Notes under the pieces: model-generated
What the model was told of the DNA's origin: nothing
Seen by the model: only the letters and a program-made list of their open reading frames with translations
Databases searched by the model: none
Shown: positions 1-8,676 of the stretch, one piece after another
How the letters are laid out: every line of letters begins with the position of its first letter
Position numbering within the stretch: position 1 is the first letter of the stretch
Source of the DNA: Streptomyces sp. Ru71
GTDB taxonomy: Bacteria; Actinomycetota; Actinomycetes; Streptomycetales; Streptomycetaceae
Length of the DNA: 61,210 nucleotides
Assembly: GCF_002920535.1 (NCBI RefSeq)
Contig: NZ_PQSS01000045.1
Location: 1 to 61,210, forward strand
Reading direction: 5' to 3'
Made by a program: the position numbers and the translations under genes

Positions 1-205
1 TCCGGCCCGGCAGCCGGCCGGAGCCCGGCGTTCCGGGCGCGCGCGCCGGGGCCGCCCGGCCCCGGAGGTCCGTCGGCCCCCCCGCATCCCCCGGCCCGTC
101 CCCGTCGCCCACCGACCCCGCACCGCGCCCCCGCCCCCGGCGCCCCCCGGCCTCCCGCCCGGCCCCGGCCAGGTCTGGGGCGCGACGGGGGAGGCGCGGC
201 CCCGG

Positions 206-1009
206 GTGTCGCTCGGCGAGCCCGAGTTCTTCGACGACCGTGCCTACCGCGGCCGTCCACGGCCCCGGCGGCACGCGGTCGCGGCCACCGTCTGTCTCGT
301 CCTCGGCCTCGGGCTCATCGGCGGGGCCGTCACCGGCGCCTGGCTGACCGGGGACTCCGAGGAGGAGGGCGCCGCCGCCACCTACGTCGCGGCCTCCGGC
401 CTCTGGCACAACGTGCCCGTCGACACCCTCTTCCCGCCCACCGTGACCGGCCCCGACGCCGGCCCCGGCGGCGCCGACCGCACCTGGACCCGGATCGCGG
501 TCGCCCCCGACGGCGACTGCGCCGACGCCTTCGACCCGCTGCTGCGCAAGGCCCTCGACCCCGTCGGCTGCGCCCGCCTGCTGCGCGCGACGTACACCGA
601 CGCCACCCAGAGCCATGTCACCACCGTCGGCCTGCTGTTCACCAAGGCCGACCCGGCCGCCATGCGCGCGCTGAGCACCCGGTTCCGTACCGAGGGCCTC
701 GGCACCCGCCCCGACCTGCTGCCCCGCCCCTACGCCCAGGCCGGCACCCCCGCCGCGGGCTTCGGCGACCCGCAGCGCGCCGCATGGACGATCACCGTGC
801 TCACCGACGTCCCCGTGGTCGTCTACGCCGTCACCGGCTGGGCCGACGGCCGCACCGTCGACACCCCGCAGCCCGCCGGGGCCACCGGTTCCGGCGCCAC
901 CACGGCCCCCATCCAGGCCGGCCTCGGCAACGAGGCGCAGGGTCTGGCCGACCGCATCGAGAAGAACCTGCGCGGCAGCGCCGTAACGCCCACGGAGAAG
1001 ACGTCATGA
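206..1009 (+). CDS. Membrane protein of unknown function, partner of mycosin
   Basis: I do not recognise a named family. The protein (267 aa from this GTG) has a charged N-terminus, one membrane segment at about residues 25-48 (ending near AVTGAWLTG), and an outward C-terminal domain of about 210 residues. It ends in an ATGA overlap with the mycosin gene, so the two are co-translated and probably work together at the membrane. The reading frame stays open upstream to the window edge and would add a Pro/Arg-rich segment, so the true start may lie further left or outside the window. A purine-rich GGGAGG lies about 12 nt before the GTG, further away than usual. Function is unknown. Confidence 0.65.
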   Translation: MSLGEPEFFDDRAYRGRPRPRRHAVAATVCLVLGLGLIGGAVTGAWLTGDSEEEGAAATYVAASGLWHNVPVDTLFPPTVTGPDAGPGGADRTWTRIAVAPDGDCADAFDPLLRKALDPVGCARLLRATYTDATQSHVTTVGLLFTKADPAAMRALSTRFRTEGLGTRPDLLPRPYAQAGTPAAGFGDPQRAAWTITVLTDVPVVVYAVTGWADGRTVDTPQPAGATGSGATTAPIQAGLGNEAQGLADRIEKNLRGSAVTPTEKTS

Positions 1010-2223
1010 GCCGCCCCACCACCGTCGCGCGCGCGAGCCGCACGGGGCTGCTGGCCTGCCTGCTCGCCGGCTCCCTCGCACTGCTGCCCGCCACCCCCGC
1101 GCAGGCCGACGGCATACGGAGCCGGCAGTGGGCCCTGGACGCGCTGCACGCCCAGCAGGTCTGGCGCACCACCCAGGGCCGGGGCGTCACCGTCGCTGTC
1201 CTCGACACCGGCGTCGAGGCCGACCACCCCGACCTCGCCGGCAACGTCCTGACCGGCACCGACCTCGTCGGCTTCGGCGCCCGGGAGGGCAGCCGCTCCT
1301 GGGCCCGGCACGGCACCGCGATGGCGTCGATCATCGCCGGGCACGGCCACGGCCCCGGCGGTGCCGACGGCGTCATGGGCATCGCCCCGAAGGTGAAGAT
1401 CCTTCCCGTGCGGGTGATCCTGGAGGACAGCGACCCCGACCGCGACCGGGCCCGCCGCACCCGCGGCAACGCCCTCGCCGAGGGCATCCGCTGGGCCGCC
1501 GACCACGGCGCCGACGTCATCAACCTCTCCCTCGGCGACGACTCCGCCTCCGCGCACCCCGAGCCCGCCGAGGACGAGGCCGTGCAGTACGCCCTGAAGA
1601 AGGGTGCCGTCGTCGTCGCCTCGGCCGGCAACGGCGGCGAGAAGGGCGACCACATCTCCTACCCGGCCGCCTACCCCGGCGTCATCGCCGCCACCGCCGT
1701 CGACCGGTTCGGCACCCGCGCCTCCTTCTCCACCCGCCGCTGGTACGCCACCGTCAGCGCGCCCGGCGTCGACATCGTCATCGCCGACCCCGACCACCGC
1801 TACTACCAGGGCTGGGGCACCTCCGCGGCGTCCGCGTTCGTCTCCGGATGCGTCGCCCTGATCAAGGCGGCCCACCCCGGGCTGACCCCGGCCCAGATCA
1901 AGCAGCTGCTGGAGCGGACCGCCCGCAGCGCCCCCGTCGGCGGCCGCGACGACTCCCGCGGCTTCGGCTTCGTCGACCCGGCGGCCGCCATCAAGGCCGC
2001 CGCAGGACTGAGACCCGAGGGCCTGCACTCGGCGGCCTACGGGCGGAAGTACTTCGGGGACGGGCCCGAGGCCGTGCGCGAGGAGAGCGGCACCAGCGAC
2101 TGGGCGGCCCCGCTCGCGGGCAGCGTCGGCGGAGTGCTGCTGGTCGCCGCCGCCGTCCTGTGGCGCGGCCGCCGCCAGGAGTACGACGTGCGGGGCCGCC
2201 ACGAGGAGCACGACGCCCTGTGA
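1006..2223 (+). CDS. mycP: Mycosin-type S8 serine protease (type VII secretion-associated)
   Basis: Membrane-anchored subtilisin-family protease, 405 aa. A signal peptide (LLACLLAGSLALLP, then AQA) is followed by the S8 domain with all three triad motifs: Asp in AVLDTGVEADHPDL, His in RHGTAMAS and Ser in GTSAASAF. A C-terminal membrane helix (SVGGVLLVAAAVLW) precedes a short charged cytoplasmic tail. This layout is that of mycosins, which process or stabilise ESX (type VII) secretion systems. No EccC ATPase, EccD or WXG100 gene is in the window, so here it is an orphan paired only with the upstream membrane protein. The start ATG is chosen because it overlaps the upstream stop codon (ATGA). 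Confidence 0.88.
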   Translation: MSRPTTVARASRTGLLACLLAGSLALLPATPAQADGIRSRQWALDALHAQQVWRTTQGRGVTVAVLDTGVEADHPDLAGNVLTGTDLVGFGAREGSRSWARHGTAMASIIAGHGHGPGGADGVMGIAPKVKILPVRVILEDSDPDRDRARRTRGNALAEGIRWAADHGADVINLSLGDDSASAHPEPAEDEAVQYALKKGAVVVASAGNGGEKGDHISYPAAYPGVIAATAVDRFGTRASFSTRRWYATVSAPGVDIVIADPDHRYYQGWGTSAASAFVSGCVALIKAAHPGLTPAQIKQLLERTARSAPVGGRDDSRGFGFVDPAAAIKAAAGLRPEGLHSAAYGRKYFGDGPEAVREESGTSDWAAPLAGSVGGVLLVAAAVLWRGRRQEYDVRGRHEEHDAL

Positions 2224-2258
2224 GCAGCGGCGCGGCCGCACCGCGTAGGGTCGGGGCC

Positions 2259-2990
2259 GTGGCGAACAAGAACATCCCCGATCCCGGCTTCTCCGACGAC
2301 GACGGCTCCGCCGACCCCCGCCTGAGCGCCGCGCTCGCCGCCTGGGCCGAGGACCGCACGGCCGTCGGGCCCGTCCTGGCCGCGCTCAAGGGCGCCCGGC
2401 TGCTCGTCCCCGTCGTGGCCGTGCTCGGTGAGGTGGAGGAGGACGAGAACGGGCTGCGCCGCGAGAAGACCTCCGACATGGCCGTGCCCACGCTGAAGGC
2501 CGGCCACCGCACCGCGCTGCCCGCCTTCACCTCCACGGACTCGCTGGCCCGCTGGGACCCGGCCGCCCGCCCCGTCGCCGTACCCCTGCACCAGGCGCTG
2601 CAGGCCGCCGCGCACGAGAAGGCCGACACGGTCGTGCTCGACCTGGCCGGGCCCGTCCCGTTCGAGCTGACCGGACCCGCGCTGCTCGCGCTCGCCGAGG
2701 GCCGCACCTCGACCGACCCGCTCACCGACCCCGCGGTGATCGAGGCCGTGCGGGCCGCCGTCGCCGCCGAGCCACGGGTGCTGCGCGCCCATCTCGGACC
2801 GGGACAGGCCGACGGCACCCTCGCCCTCGTCCTCGGCCCGGACGCCGCGCCCGCCGAGGCCGCCCGCGCGGTCGCCGAGCGGCTCGCCGCCGACGAGACA
2901 CTCAGGGCCCGCCTGGTGCGCGGCCTCGACCTGGCAGTGCTGCCGGCCGAGGCGACGCCCCCGGGCGAGCCCCTGTATGTACGCGGATGA
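2259..2990 (+). CDS. SseB-domain protein
   Basis: Soluble protein of 243 aa with an SseB N-terminal-like domain (about residues 18-130: a DxRLSAALA start, an ARLLVPVVAVLGE strand, then PAFTSTDSLARW), and an alpha/beta C-terminal half. In enteric bacteria the SseB name comes from enhanced serine sensitivity; in Streptomyces such proteins are conserved next to infC and uncharacterised. The GTG start follows TAGGGT by seven bases (-10-like at 2246-2251), so the message may be leaderless or nearly so. A longer in-frame extension exists but is a shadow of the mycosin gene. It converges with the DUF1844 gene, four bases apart. Confidence 0.8.
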   Translation: MANKNIPDPGFSDDDGSADPRLSAALAAWAEDRTAVGPVLAALKGARLLVPVVAVLGEVEEDENGLRREKTSDMAVPTLKAGHRTALPAFTSTDSLARWDPAARPVAVPLHQALQAAAHEKADTVVLDLAGPVPFELTGPALLALAEGRTSTDPLTDPAVIEAVRAAVAAEPRVLRAHLGPGQADGTLALVLGPDAAPAEAARAVAERLAADETLRARLVRGLDLAVLPAEATPPGEPLYVRG

Positions 2991-2994
2991 GCTG

Positions 2995-3369
2995 CTAGCC
3001 GTAGACCGGGCCGGTGTACTTCTCGCCCGGCCCCTGGCCCGGCTCGTCCGGGACGATCGACGCCTCGCGGAAGGCCAGCTGCAGCGACTTCAGGCCGTCG
3101 CGCAGCGGCGCCGCGTGGAAGGAGCTGATCTCGGTCGCGGACGCGTCCAGCAGACCGGCGAGGGCGTGCACCAGCTTGCGGGCCTCGTCCAGGTCCTTGT
3201 ACTTGTCGCCCTCCTCGGTCAGGCCGAGCTTCACGGCGGCGGCGCTCATCAGGTTGACGGCGACCGTCACGATCACCTCGACGGCGGGGACCTCGGCGAT
3301 GTCGCGGGTCATCTCGTCGAAGTCGGGAGCCTCGGGCGATTCGGGGGACTCAGGAGGGGTGTCACTCAT
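2995..3369 (-). CDS. DUF1844 family protein
   Basis: Small acidic protein of 124 aa. The N-terminus is Pro/Glu-rich and probably disordered, and the DUF1844 core (about residues 20-100) contains VEVIVTVAVNLMSAAAVKLG followed by an LDEARKLVHALAGLLD helix. In actinobacteria this family is regularly found beside infC, but its biochemical role is not established. I chose the ATG three codons inside a GTG because the short extension adds nothing conserved. The gene is divergent from the infC operon, and the 330-base gap between them carries the infC promoter and leader. Confidence 0.8.
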   Translation of the reverse strand: MSDTPPESPESPEAPDFDEMTRDIAEVPAVEVIVTVAVNLMSAAAVKLGLTEEGDKYKDLDEARKLVHALAGLLDASATEISSFHAAPLRDGLKSLQLAFREASIVPDEPGQGPGEKYTGPVYG

Positions 3370-3400
3370 GTCCCACACGATAGGCCCCGGACCACGGCGG

Positions 3401-3430
3401 TTCGCACCACCCCCGGGCAGCTGCTAACCT
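3401..3430 (+). promoter_or_regulatory. Probable promoter of infC-rpmI-rplT
   Basis: TTCGCA (3401-3406), an 18-base spacer and TAACCT (3425-3430) resemble a housekeeping -35/-10 pair. It would place transcription start near 3437 and give a leader of about 295 nt before infC. No experimental support is available from sequence alone. Confidence 0.45.
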
Positions 3431-3535
3431 TGTGTGACGACCGGCCGGACACCCCCATGTGTACGGCCCACAAGTGGAGGCTCCGAACTCCCACCTGACC
3501 GTCCTCCGGGACGGCGGGTCATCCGGTCAGGCGGC

Positions 3536-3648
3536 CACCATCGTTCCGTACGGACGATGGAGTCGCCCGATAGTGCGCCCCGCGGTCACCGCGATGGTGC
3601 TCCGGTAGTGCGAGGAGCCCCGCCTGTGATCGTCCGGGGCATTTTTTC
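3536..3648 (+). promoter_or_regulatory. infC leader with intrinsic terminator (attenuator)
   Basis: The leader contains a clear intrinsic terminator about 85 nt before infC: GCCCCG at 3617-3622, a 12-base loop, CGGGGC at 3635-3640 and then ATTTTTT. The run of T is striking in DNA this GC-rich. Upstream are pieces able to pair in alternative ways: CACCATCG (3536-3543) can close a hairpin with CGATGG (3555-3560) or pair 8/8 with CGATGGTG (3592-3599), and a second copy of GCCCCG (3577-3582) could compete for CGGGGC. A terminator ahead of a translation-factor/ribosomal-protein operon implies regulated read-through; the sensing signal is unknown. Confidence 0.65.
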
Positions 3649-3731
3649 TGCTTCGGCGCGGTTAGGTCTCACGAAAACAGACGTACGCGGCTGTCCGCCA
3701 GACGGTCGTGTGGTGCTACCGAGGAGGATCC

Positions 3732-4382
3732 ATCAGCGCCGAGCCCCGCATCAACGACCGGATTCGCGTTCCCGAGGTGCGACTTGTCGGTCCCAGTGGC
3801 GAGCAGGTCGGCATCGTGCCGCTCGCGAAGGCACTGGAGCTTGCTCAGGAGTACGACCTCGACCTGGTTGAGGTCGCGGCGAACGCCCGTCCGCCCGTGT
3901 GCAAGCTCATGGACTACGGGAAGTTCAAGTACGAGTCGGCCATGAAGGCCCGTGAGGCGCGCAAGAACCAGGCGCACACGGTCATCAAGGAGATGAAGCT
4001 CCGGCCGAAGATCGACCCGCACGACTATGACACCAAGAAGGGTCACGTCGTCCGGTTCCTCAAGCAGGGCGACAAGGTCAAGATCACGATCATGTTCCGT
4101 GGTCGCGAGCAGTCCCGGCCCGAACTGGGCTACCGACTGCTGCAGCGGCTCGCGGAGGACGTCCAGGACCTCGGTTTCGTCGAGTCGAACCCGAAGCAGG
4201 ACGGCCGCAACATGATCATGGTTCTCGGTCCGCACAAGAAGAAGACCGAGGCGATGGCCGAGGCCCGCCAGGCGCAGGAGGCCCGCAAGGCTTCTGCGAA
4301 GGCCAACCCCGGCCGGTCGCAGAACCCCGCCGATGCCGAGGTCGAGGCCGAGGCGTCCGCCGAGGAACCTGCCGAGGCGTGA
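3732..4382 (+). CDS. infC: Translation initiation factor IF-3
   Basis: IF-3 binds the 30S subunit, keeps it free of 50S and proofreads the initiator tRNA and start codon. The N-terminal domain begins EPRINDRIRVPEVRLVG, a linker follows, and the C-terminal domain includes KEMKLRPKIDPHDYDTKKGH and KVKITIMFRGREQ. An Ala/Glu-rich tail of about 30 residues is typical of actinomycetes. The start is unusual: the strong Shine-Dalgarno AGGAGG (3722-3727) lies just before an ATC at 3732, whereas the conventional upstream GTG (3708) has no ribosome site and would make the Shine-Dalgarno coding. AUU is the known infC start in E. coli and lets IF-3 repress its own translation; AUC would work in the same way. 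First gene of infC-rpmI-rplT. Confidence 0.93.
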   Translation: MSAEPRINDRIRVPEVRLVGPSGEQVGIVPLAKALELAQEYDLDLVEVAANARPPVCKLMDYGKFKYESAMKAREARKNQAHTVIKEMKLRPKIDPHDYDTKKGHVVRFLKQGDKVKITIMFRGREQSRPELGYRLLQRLAEDVQDLGFVESNPKQDGRNMIMVLGPHKKKTEAMAEARQAQEARKASAKANPGRSQNPADAEVEAEASAEEPAEA

Positions 4383-4514
4383 TCCCGGGGACTGTGCCCG
4401 GGGACACCCGGGACGTACGTCCCAGGAAGTAACCGAAACAAGAGCGACGTTCCGATCGTGCCCGGTTTTCGCGACCGGGCACCGGAGCGCCACCGACGAG
4501 GAGAGAACGGCGCT

Positions 4515-4709
4515 ATGCCGAAGAACAAGTCGCACAGCGGTGCCAGCAAGCGCTTCAAGGTCACCGGCTCCGGCAAGGTGCTCCGTGAGCGCGCCGGCAA
4601 GCGCCACCTGCTCGAGCACAAGTCGTCCCGCGTGACGCGTCGCCTCACCGGCAACGCCGAGATGGCCCCGGGCGACGCCGCGAAGATCAAGAAGCTTCTC
4701 GGCAAGTGA
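4515..4709 (+). CDS. rpmI: 50S ribosomal protein bL35
   Basis: Ribosomal protein L35, 64 aa, the normal length. The sequence MPKNKSHSGASKRFKVTGSG, the basic KRHLLEHKSSRVTRRL stretch and the C-terminal IKKLLGK are diagnostic. It is a small basic protein of the large subunit. A purine-rich GAGGAGAGAA precedes the ATG. It sits between infC (132 bases upstream) and rplT (97 bases downstream), the universal bacterial order, and is co-transcribed with both. Confidence 0.97.
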   Translation: MPKNKSHSGASKRFKVTGSGKVLRERAGKRHLLEHKSSRVTRRLTGNAEMAPGDAAKIKKLLGK

Positions 4710-4806
4710 CGTACGGGCGCCACTGAGCGCCGTACGGCACAACCGGGACCCAATCGATTCCGGGCCGTGTGAGGACACCCACGGCCCCGCTACAAGGAGT
4801 TAAAAA

Positions 4807-5190
4807 GTGGCACGCGTCAAGCGGGCAGTCAACGCCCACAAGAAGCGCCGGGCGATCCTGGAGCAGGCCTCCGGCTACCGCGGTCAGCGTTCGCGCCTGT
4901 ACCGCAAGGCCAAGGAGCAGGTCACCCACTCGCTGGTCTACAACTACAACGACCGCAAGAAGCGCAAGGGTGACTTCCGCCAGCTGTGGATCCAGCGCAT
5001 CAACGCCGCTGCCCGCGCCAACGGCATCACCTACAACCGCTTCATCCAGGGTCTGAAGGCCGCGAACATCGAGGTCGACCGCAAGATCCTGGCCGAGCTG
5101 GCGGTCAACGACGCGAACGCCTTCGCGGCGCTCGTCGAGGTCGCGCAGAAGGCGCTGCCTTCGGACGTCAACGCGCCGAAGGCCGCGTGA
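4807..5190 (+). CDS. rplT: 50S ribosomal protein bL20
   Basis: Ribosomal protein L20, 127 aa, an early assembly protein that binds 23S rRNA. The basic N-terminal helix (MARVKRAVNAHKKRRAILEQ) and the conserved YRGQRSRLYRKAKEQ and RKKRKGDFRQLWIQRINAA blocks are all present. The GTG start has a good AAGGAG site eight bases upstream. In some bacteria L20 represses its own operon through the leader mRNA; no L20 pseudoknot was identified here. It is the last gene of the operon and is followed by a hairpin terminator. Confidence 0.97.
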   Translation: MARVKRAVNAHKKRRAILEQASGYRGQRSRLYRKAKEQVTHSLVYNYNDRKKRKGDFRQLWIQRINAAARANGITYNRFIQGLKAANIEVDRKILAELAVNDANAFAALVEVAQKALPSDVNAPKAA

Positions 5191-5220
5191 CGCTGCGCTG
5201 GCTTTAGCCGACGTTCACCG

Positions 5221-5253
5221 CAGGACCCGCAGGCTTTCAGCTTGCGGGTCCTG
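5221..5253 (+). terminator. Hairpin terminator after rplT
   Basis: CAGGACCCGCA and TGCGGGTCCTG form an 11-bp stem around a loop of about 11 bases, 30 bases past the rplT stop. There is no long T run, as is common for Streptomyces terminators. It ends the infC operon. Confidence 0.7.
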
Positions 5254-5280
5254 TCGTTGGGCCGGTTCTGTCGTCGGTCG

Positions 5281-5334
5281 GCTGCGGGTTCGTCGTGGCT
5301 GGTCGCGCAGTTCCCCGCGCCCCTGTCGGGGCGC
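5281..5334. repeat. Dispersed GC-rich repeat, copy 1
   Basis: Contains the core GCGCAGTTCCCCGCGCCCCT followed by a hairpin arm (GCGCCCC with GGGGCGC). Related copies occur at 11248-11286, 12426-12480, 49626-49652 and 49701-49750, with a variant at 41174-41222. All lie at or just past gene 3' ends. It behaves as an intergenic repeat family that could add termination hairpins. Confidence 0.75.
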
Positions 5335-5382
5335 GACCCCCCGGCGTTCCACAGACAAGACTTCCTGAAGGTGAAGAAGAGC

Positions 5383-6231
<849 letters not shown>

Positions 6232-6284
6232 TAGGGTGACCAGCTCGGGGGCCTACTCAGTCGCCTGAGAGGTGGGATACGGGG

Positions 6285-7427
6285 ATGAGCGTCGGCACCA
6301 GCAACGCACCGGGAGCAGGGGACGTGCGGCGGCGACCGCCCGCGCCCCGGCCGTCCGGTGACCCCGCCGCGCTCGGCATCGACCCCGACGACCTGCCCGA
6401 CGGCCTCGTCGTCGCCGACGAGCACGGACACGTCGTCTGCTTCAACAGCGCCGCCGAGCGCATCACAGCCGTCCGCGCCGACGACGCCCTCGGGCAGCCG
6501 CTGGAGAAGGTCCTGCCGTTAGAGGACCTGGAGGGGCGGCGCTGGTGGCAGCTGACCGACCCCTACGGCGGCCTCGCCACCCGCACCCGGCAGCCCGAGC
6601 GCAATCTGCTCCTGCCCGGCGGGCGCGAGGTGCTGGTCACCGTGCGCTATGTGCGCACCGAGCCCACCGGGCCCGTCCACCGCCTCGTCGTCCAGCTGCG
6701 CGACACCGAGGCCCGGCGCCGCACCGAGCGCAGCCACGCCGAGCTGATCGCCACCGTCGCCCACGAGCTGCGCTCCCCGCTCACCTCGGTCAAGGGCTTC
6801 ACCGCGACCCTGCTCGCCAAGTGGGAACGCTTCACCGACGACCAGAAGCGGCTGATGCTGGAGACCGTCGACGCCGACGCCGACCGGGTCACCCGCCTGA
6901 TCGCCGAGCTGCTGGACATCTCCCGGATCGACAGCGGGCGGCTTGAGGTGCGCCGCCAGCCCGTCGACATCGGCGCCGCCGTCGGACGGCACATCCAGGC
7001 CTACGTCGCCGCCGGCCAGCCCGCCGACCGCTTCCTGCTGCGCCTGGAGCAGCCGCTGCCCGCCCTGTGGGCGGACCCCGACAAGATCGACCAGGTGCTC
7101 AGCAACCTCATCGAAAATGCCGTGCGGCACGGCGAGGGAACCGTCACCATTGGCATCACGGCCACGGCGTCCCCCCGCGAAGGGGAGGAGACCGGCACGT
7201 CGGTCACGGTGAGCGACGAGGGGCCCGGCATCCCGGAGGAGTCCATGAACCGCGTCTTCACCCGCTTCTGGCGGGGCAGCAAGCGCGGTGGCACCGGCCT
7301 CGGGCTGTACATCGTCAAGGGCATCGTCGAGGCCCACGGCGGGACGATCACGGTCGGCCGCGCCCAGCAGGGCGGCGCCGAGTTCCGATTTACCCTGCCC
7401 GTGGCAGCGCCGGCGTATCTCGCCTGA
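6285..7427 (+). CDS. ohkA: Orphan sensor histidine kinase, OhkA-like
   Basis: Cytosolic PAS histidine kinase of 380 aa with no obvious membrane segment. A PAS domain spans about residues 33-140 (PDGLVVADEHGHVVCFNSAA), then HisKA with phospho-acceptor His160 in AHELRSPLTS, then HATPase_c with NLIENAVRHG, SDEGPGIPEE and GTGLGLYIVKGI. No response regulator is adjacent. By position between the rRNA methyltransferase and pheS it matches S. coelicolor OhkA (SCO1596), an orphan kinase reported to affect antibiotics and development. Codon 79 is TTA (6519-6521), so translation may depend on the bldA tRNA. Orthology is inferred from synteny and domain order. Confidence 0.88.
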   Translation: MSVGTSNAPGAGDVRRRPPAPRPSGDPAALGIDPDDLPDGLVVADEHGHVVCFNSAAERITAVRADDALGQPLEKVLPLEDLEGRRWWQLTDPYGGLATRTRQPERNLLLPGGREVLVTVRYVRTEPTGPVHRLVVQLRDTEARRRTERSHAELIATVAHELRSPLTSVKGFTATLLAKWERFTDDQKRLMLETVDADADRVTRLIAELLDISRIDSGRLEVRRQPVDIGAAVGRHIQAYVAAGQPADRFLLRLEQPLPALWADPDKIDQVLSNLIENAVRHGEGTVTIGITATASPREGEETGTSVTVSDEGPGIPEESMNRVFTRFWRGSKRGGTGLGLYIVKGIVEAHGGTITVGRAQQGGAEFRFTLPVAAPAYLA

Positions 7428-7554
7428 CGGCCCACGGGCTCTTCGTATACCTCCACCCCGTTAGACTCGGCCTTTGGCACCTTTGCGTCCTCACGCGGCC
7501 CACACGAGTCGGTGACGGGGACCGTCAGCCAGCCAATCGGAAGCACGGGAAGAG

Positions 7555-8676
7555 ATGTCGGCACCGAATAAGTCGTACGACCCTGTCGAGGTCGAGGCGT
7601 TGAAACCGGAAGAGATCGAGCGCATGCGGGACGAGGCGCTCGCCGCCTTCGCCGCCGCGGACTCCCTCGACGCGCTCCAGGAGGCCAAGGTCGCCCACAC
7701 CGGCGGCACCTCCCCGCTGGCGCTCGCCAACCGCGAGATCGGCGCGCTGCCCCCGCACGCCAAGGCGGCCGCGGGCAAGCTGGTCGGCCAGGCCCGAGGC
7801 GCCGTGAACAAGGCCCTCGCCGCCCGCCAGGTGGAGCTGGAGGCCGAGCGGGACGCGCGCGTGCTGGTCGAGGAGGACGTGGACGTCACCCTGCCGTACG
7901 ACCGCGTGCCGGCCGGCGCCCGCCACCCGCTGACCACGCTCTCGGAGCGCATCGAGGACATCTTCGTGGCCATGGGCTACGAGGTCGCCGAGGGCCCGCA
8001 GGCCGAGGCCGAGTGGTTCAACTTCGACGCGCTCAACATCGGCCCGGACCACCCGGCCCGCGGTGAGCACGACACGTTCTTCGTGGCCGGCCCCGAGGGC
8101 GGCACCGAGTCCGGCGTGGTGCTGCGCACCCACACCTCGCCCGTGCAGATCCGCTCCCTGCTGGAGCGCGAGCTGCCGGTCTACGTGATCTGCCCCGGTG
8201 TCGTCTACCGCACCGACGAGCTGGACGCCACGCACACCCCGGTCTTCCGCCAGGTCGAGCTGCTCGCCGTGGACGAGGGCCTGACCATGGCCGACCTCAA
8301 GGGCACCCTGGACCACATGGTCCAGTCGCTGTTCGGCGAGGGCATGAAGACGCGGCTGCGCCCGAACTTCTTCCCGTTCACCGAGCCGTCCGCCGAGATG
8401 GACATGGTGTGCTACGTCTGCCGCGGCGAGTCCGTCGGCAACCCGGACCGCCCCTGCCGCACCTGCTCCTCCGAGGGCTGGATCGAGCTGGGCGGCTGCG
8501 GCATGGTCAACCCGCGGGTGCTGACCGCCTGCGGTGTCGACCCGGAGAAGTACAGCGGCTTCGCCTTCGGGTTCGGCATCGAGCGGATGCTGATGTTCCG
8601 CCACAACGTCGAAGACATGCGAGACATGGTCGAGGGTGACGTCCGGTTCACCCGGCCCTTCGGGATGGAGATCTGA
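7555..8676 (+). CDS. pheS: Phenylalanine-tRNA ligase alpha subunit
   Basis: Catalytic alpha subunit of the (alpha-beta)2 class II synthetase, 373 aa. The N-terminal coiled coil is about residues 15-90; the catalytic domain has motif 2 (TSPVQIRSLL..., YRTDELDATHTPVFRQVE) and motif 3 (GFAFGFGIERMLMFRHNVEDMR). Four cysteines in CYVCRGESVGNPDRPCRTC form a zinc-ribbon-like insertion. The preceding 127 bases carry a possible -10 (TAGACT, 7462-7467) without a convincing -35; no T-box features were seen. The stop overlaps the pheT ATG by one base, so the subunits are translationally coupled. Confidence 0.96.
   Translation: MSAPNKSYDPVEVEALKPEEIERMRDEALAAFAAADSLDALQEAKVAHTGGTSPLALANREIGALPPHAKAAAGKLVGQARGAVNKALAARQVELEAERDARVLVEEDVDVTLPYDRVPAGARHPLTTLSERIEDIFVAMGYEVAEGPQAEAEWFNFDALNIGPDHPARGEHDTFFVAGPEGGTESGVVLRTHTSPVQIRSLLERELPVYVICPGVVYRTDELDATHTPVFRQVELLAVDEGLTMADLKGTLDHMVQSLFGEGMKTRLRPNFFPFTEPSAEMDMVCYVCRGESVGNPDRPCRTCSSEGWIELGGCGMVNPRVLTACGVDPEKYSGFAFGFGIERMLMFRHNVEDMRDMVEGDVRFTRPFGMEI

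Noticed and set aside
784..1005. Longer N-terminus for the mycosin gene from an upstream ATG
   Set aside because: The extension is an Arg/His-rich shadow of the preceding gene, whereas the ATG at 1006 leads directly into a signal peptide.
3457..3498. 13-codon frame in the infC leader as a regulatory leader peptide
   Set aside because: It has an ATG and stop soon after the promoter but no Shine-Dalgarno and no biased codon run; kept only as a possibility to test.
7428..7554. T-box or phenylalanine leader peptide upstream of pheS
   Set aside because: No T-box sequence, specifier loop or Phe-codon run could be seen, and there is no terminator hairpin in the gap.
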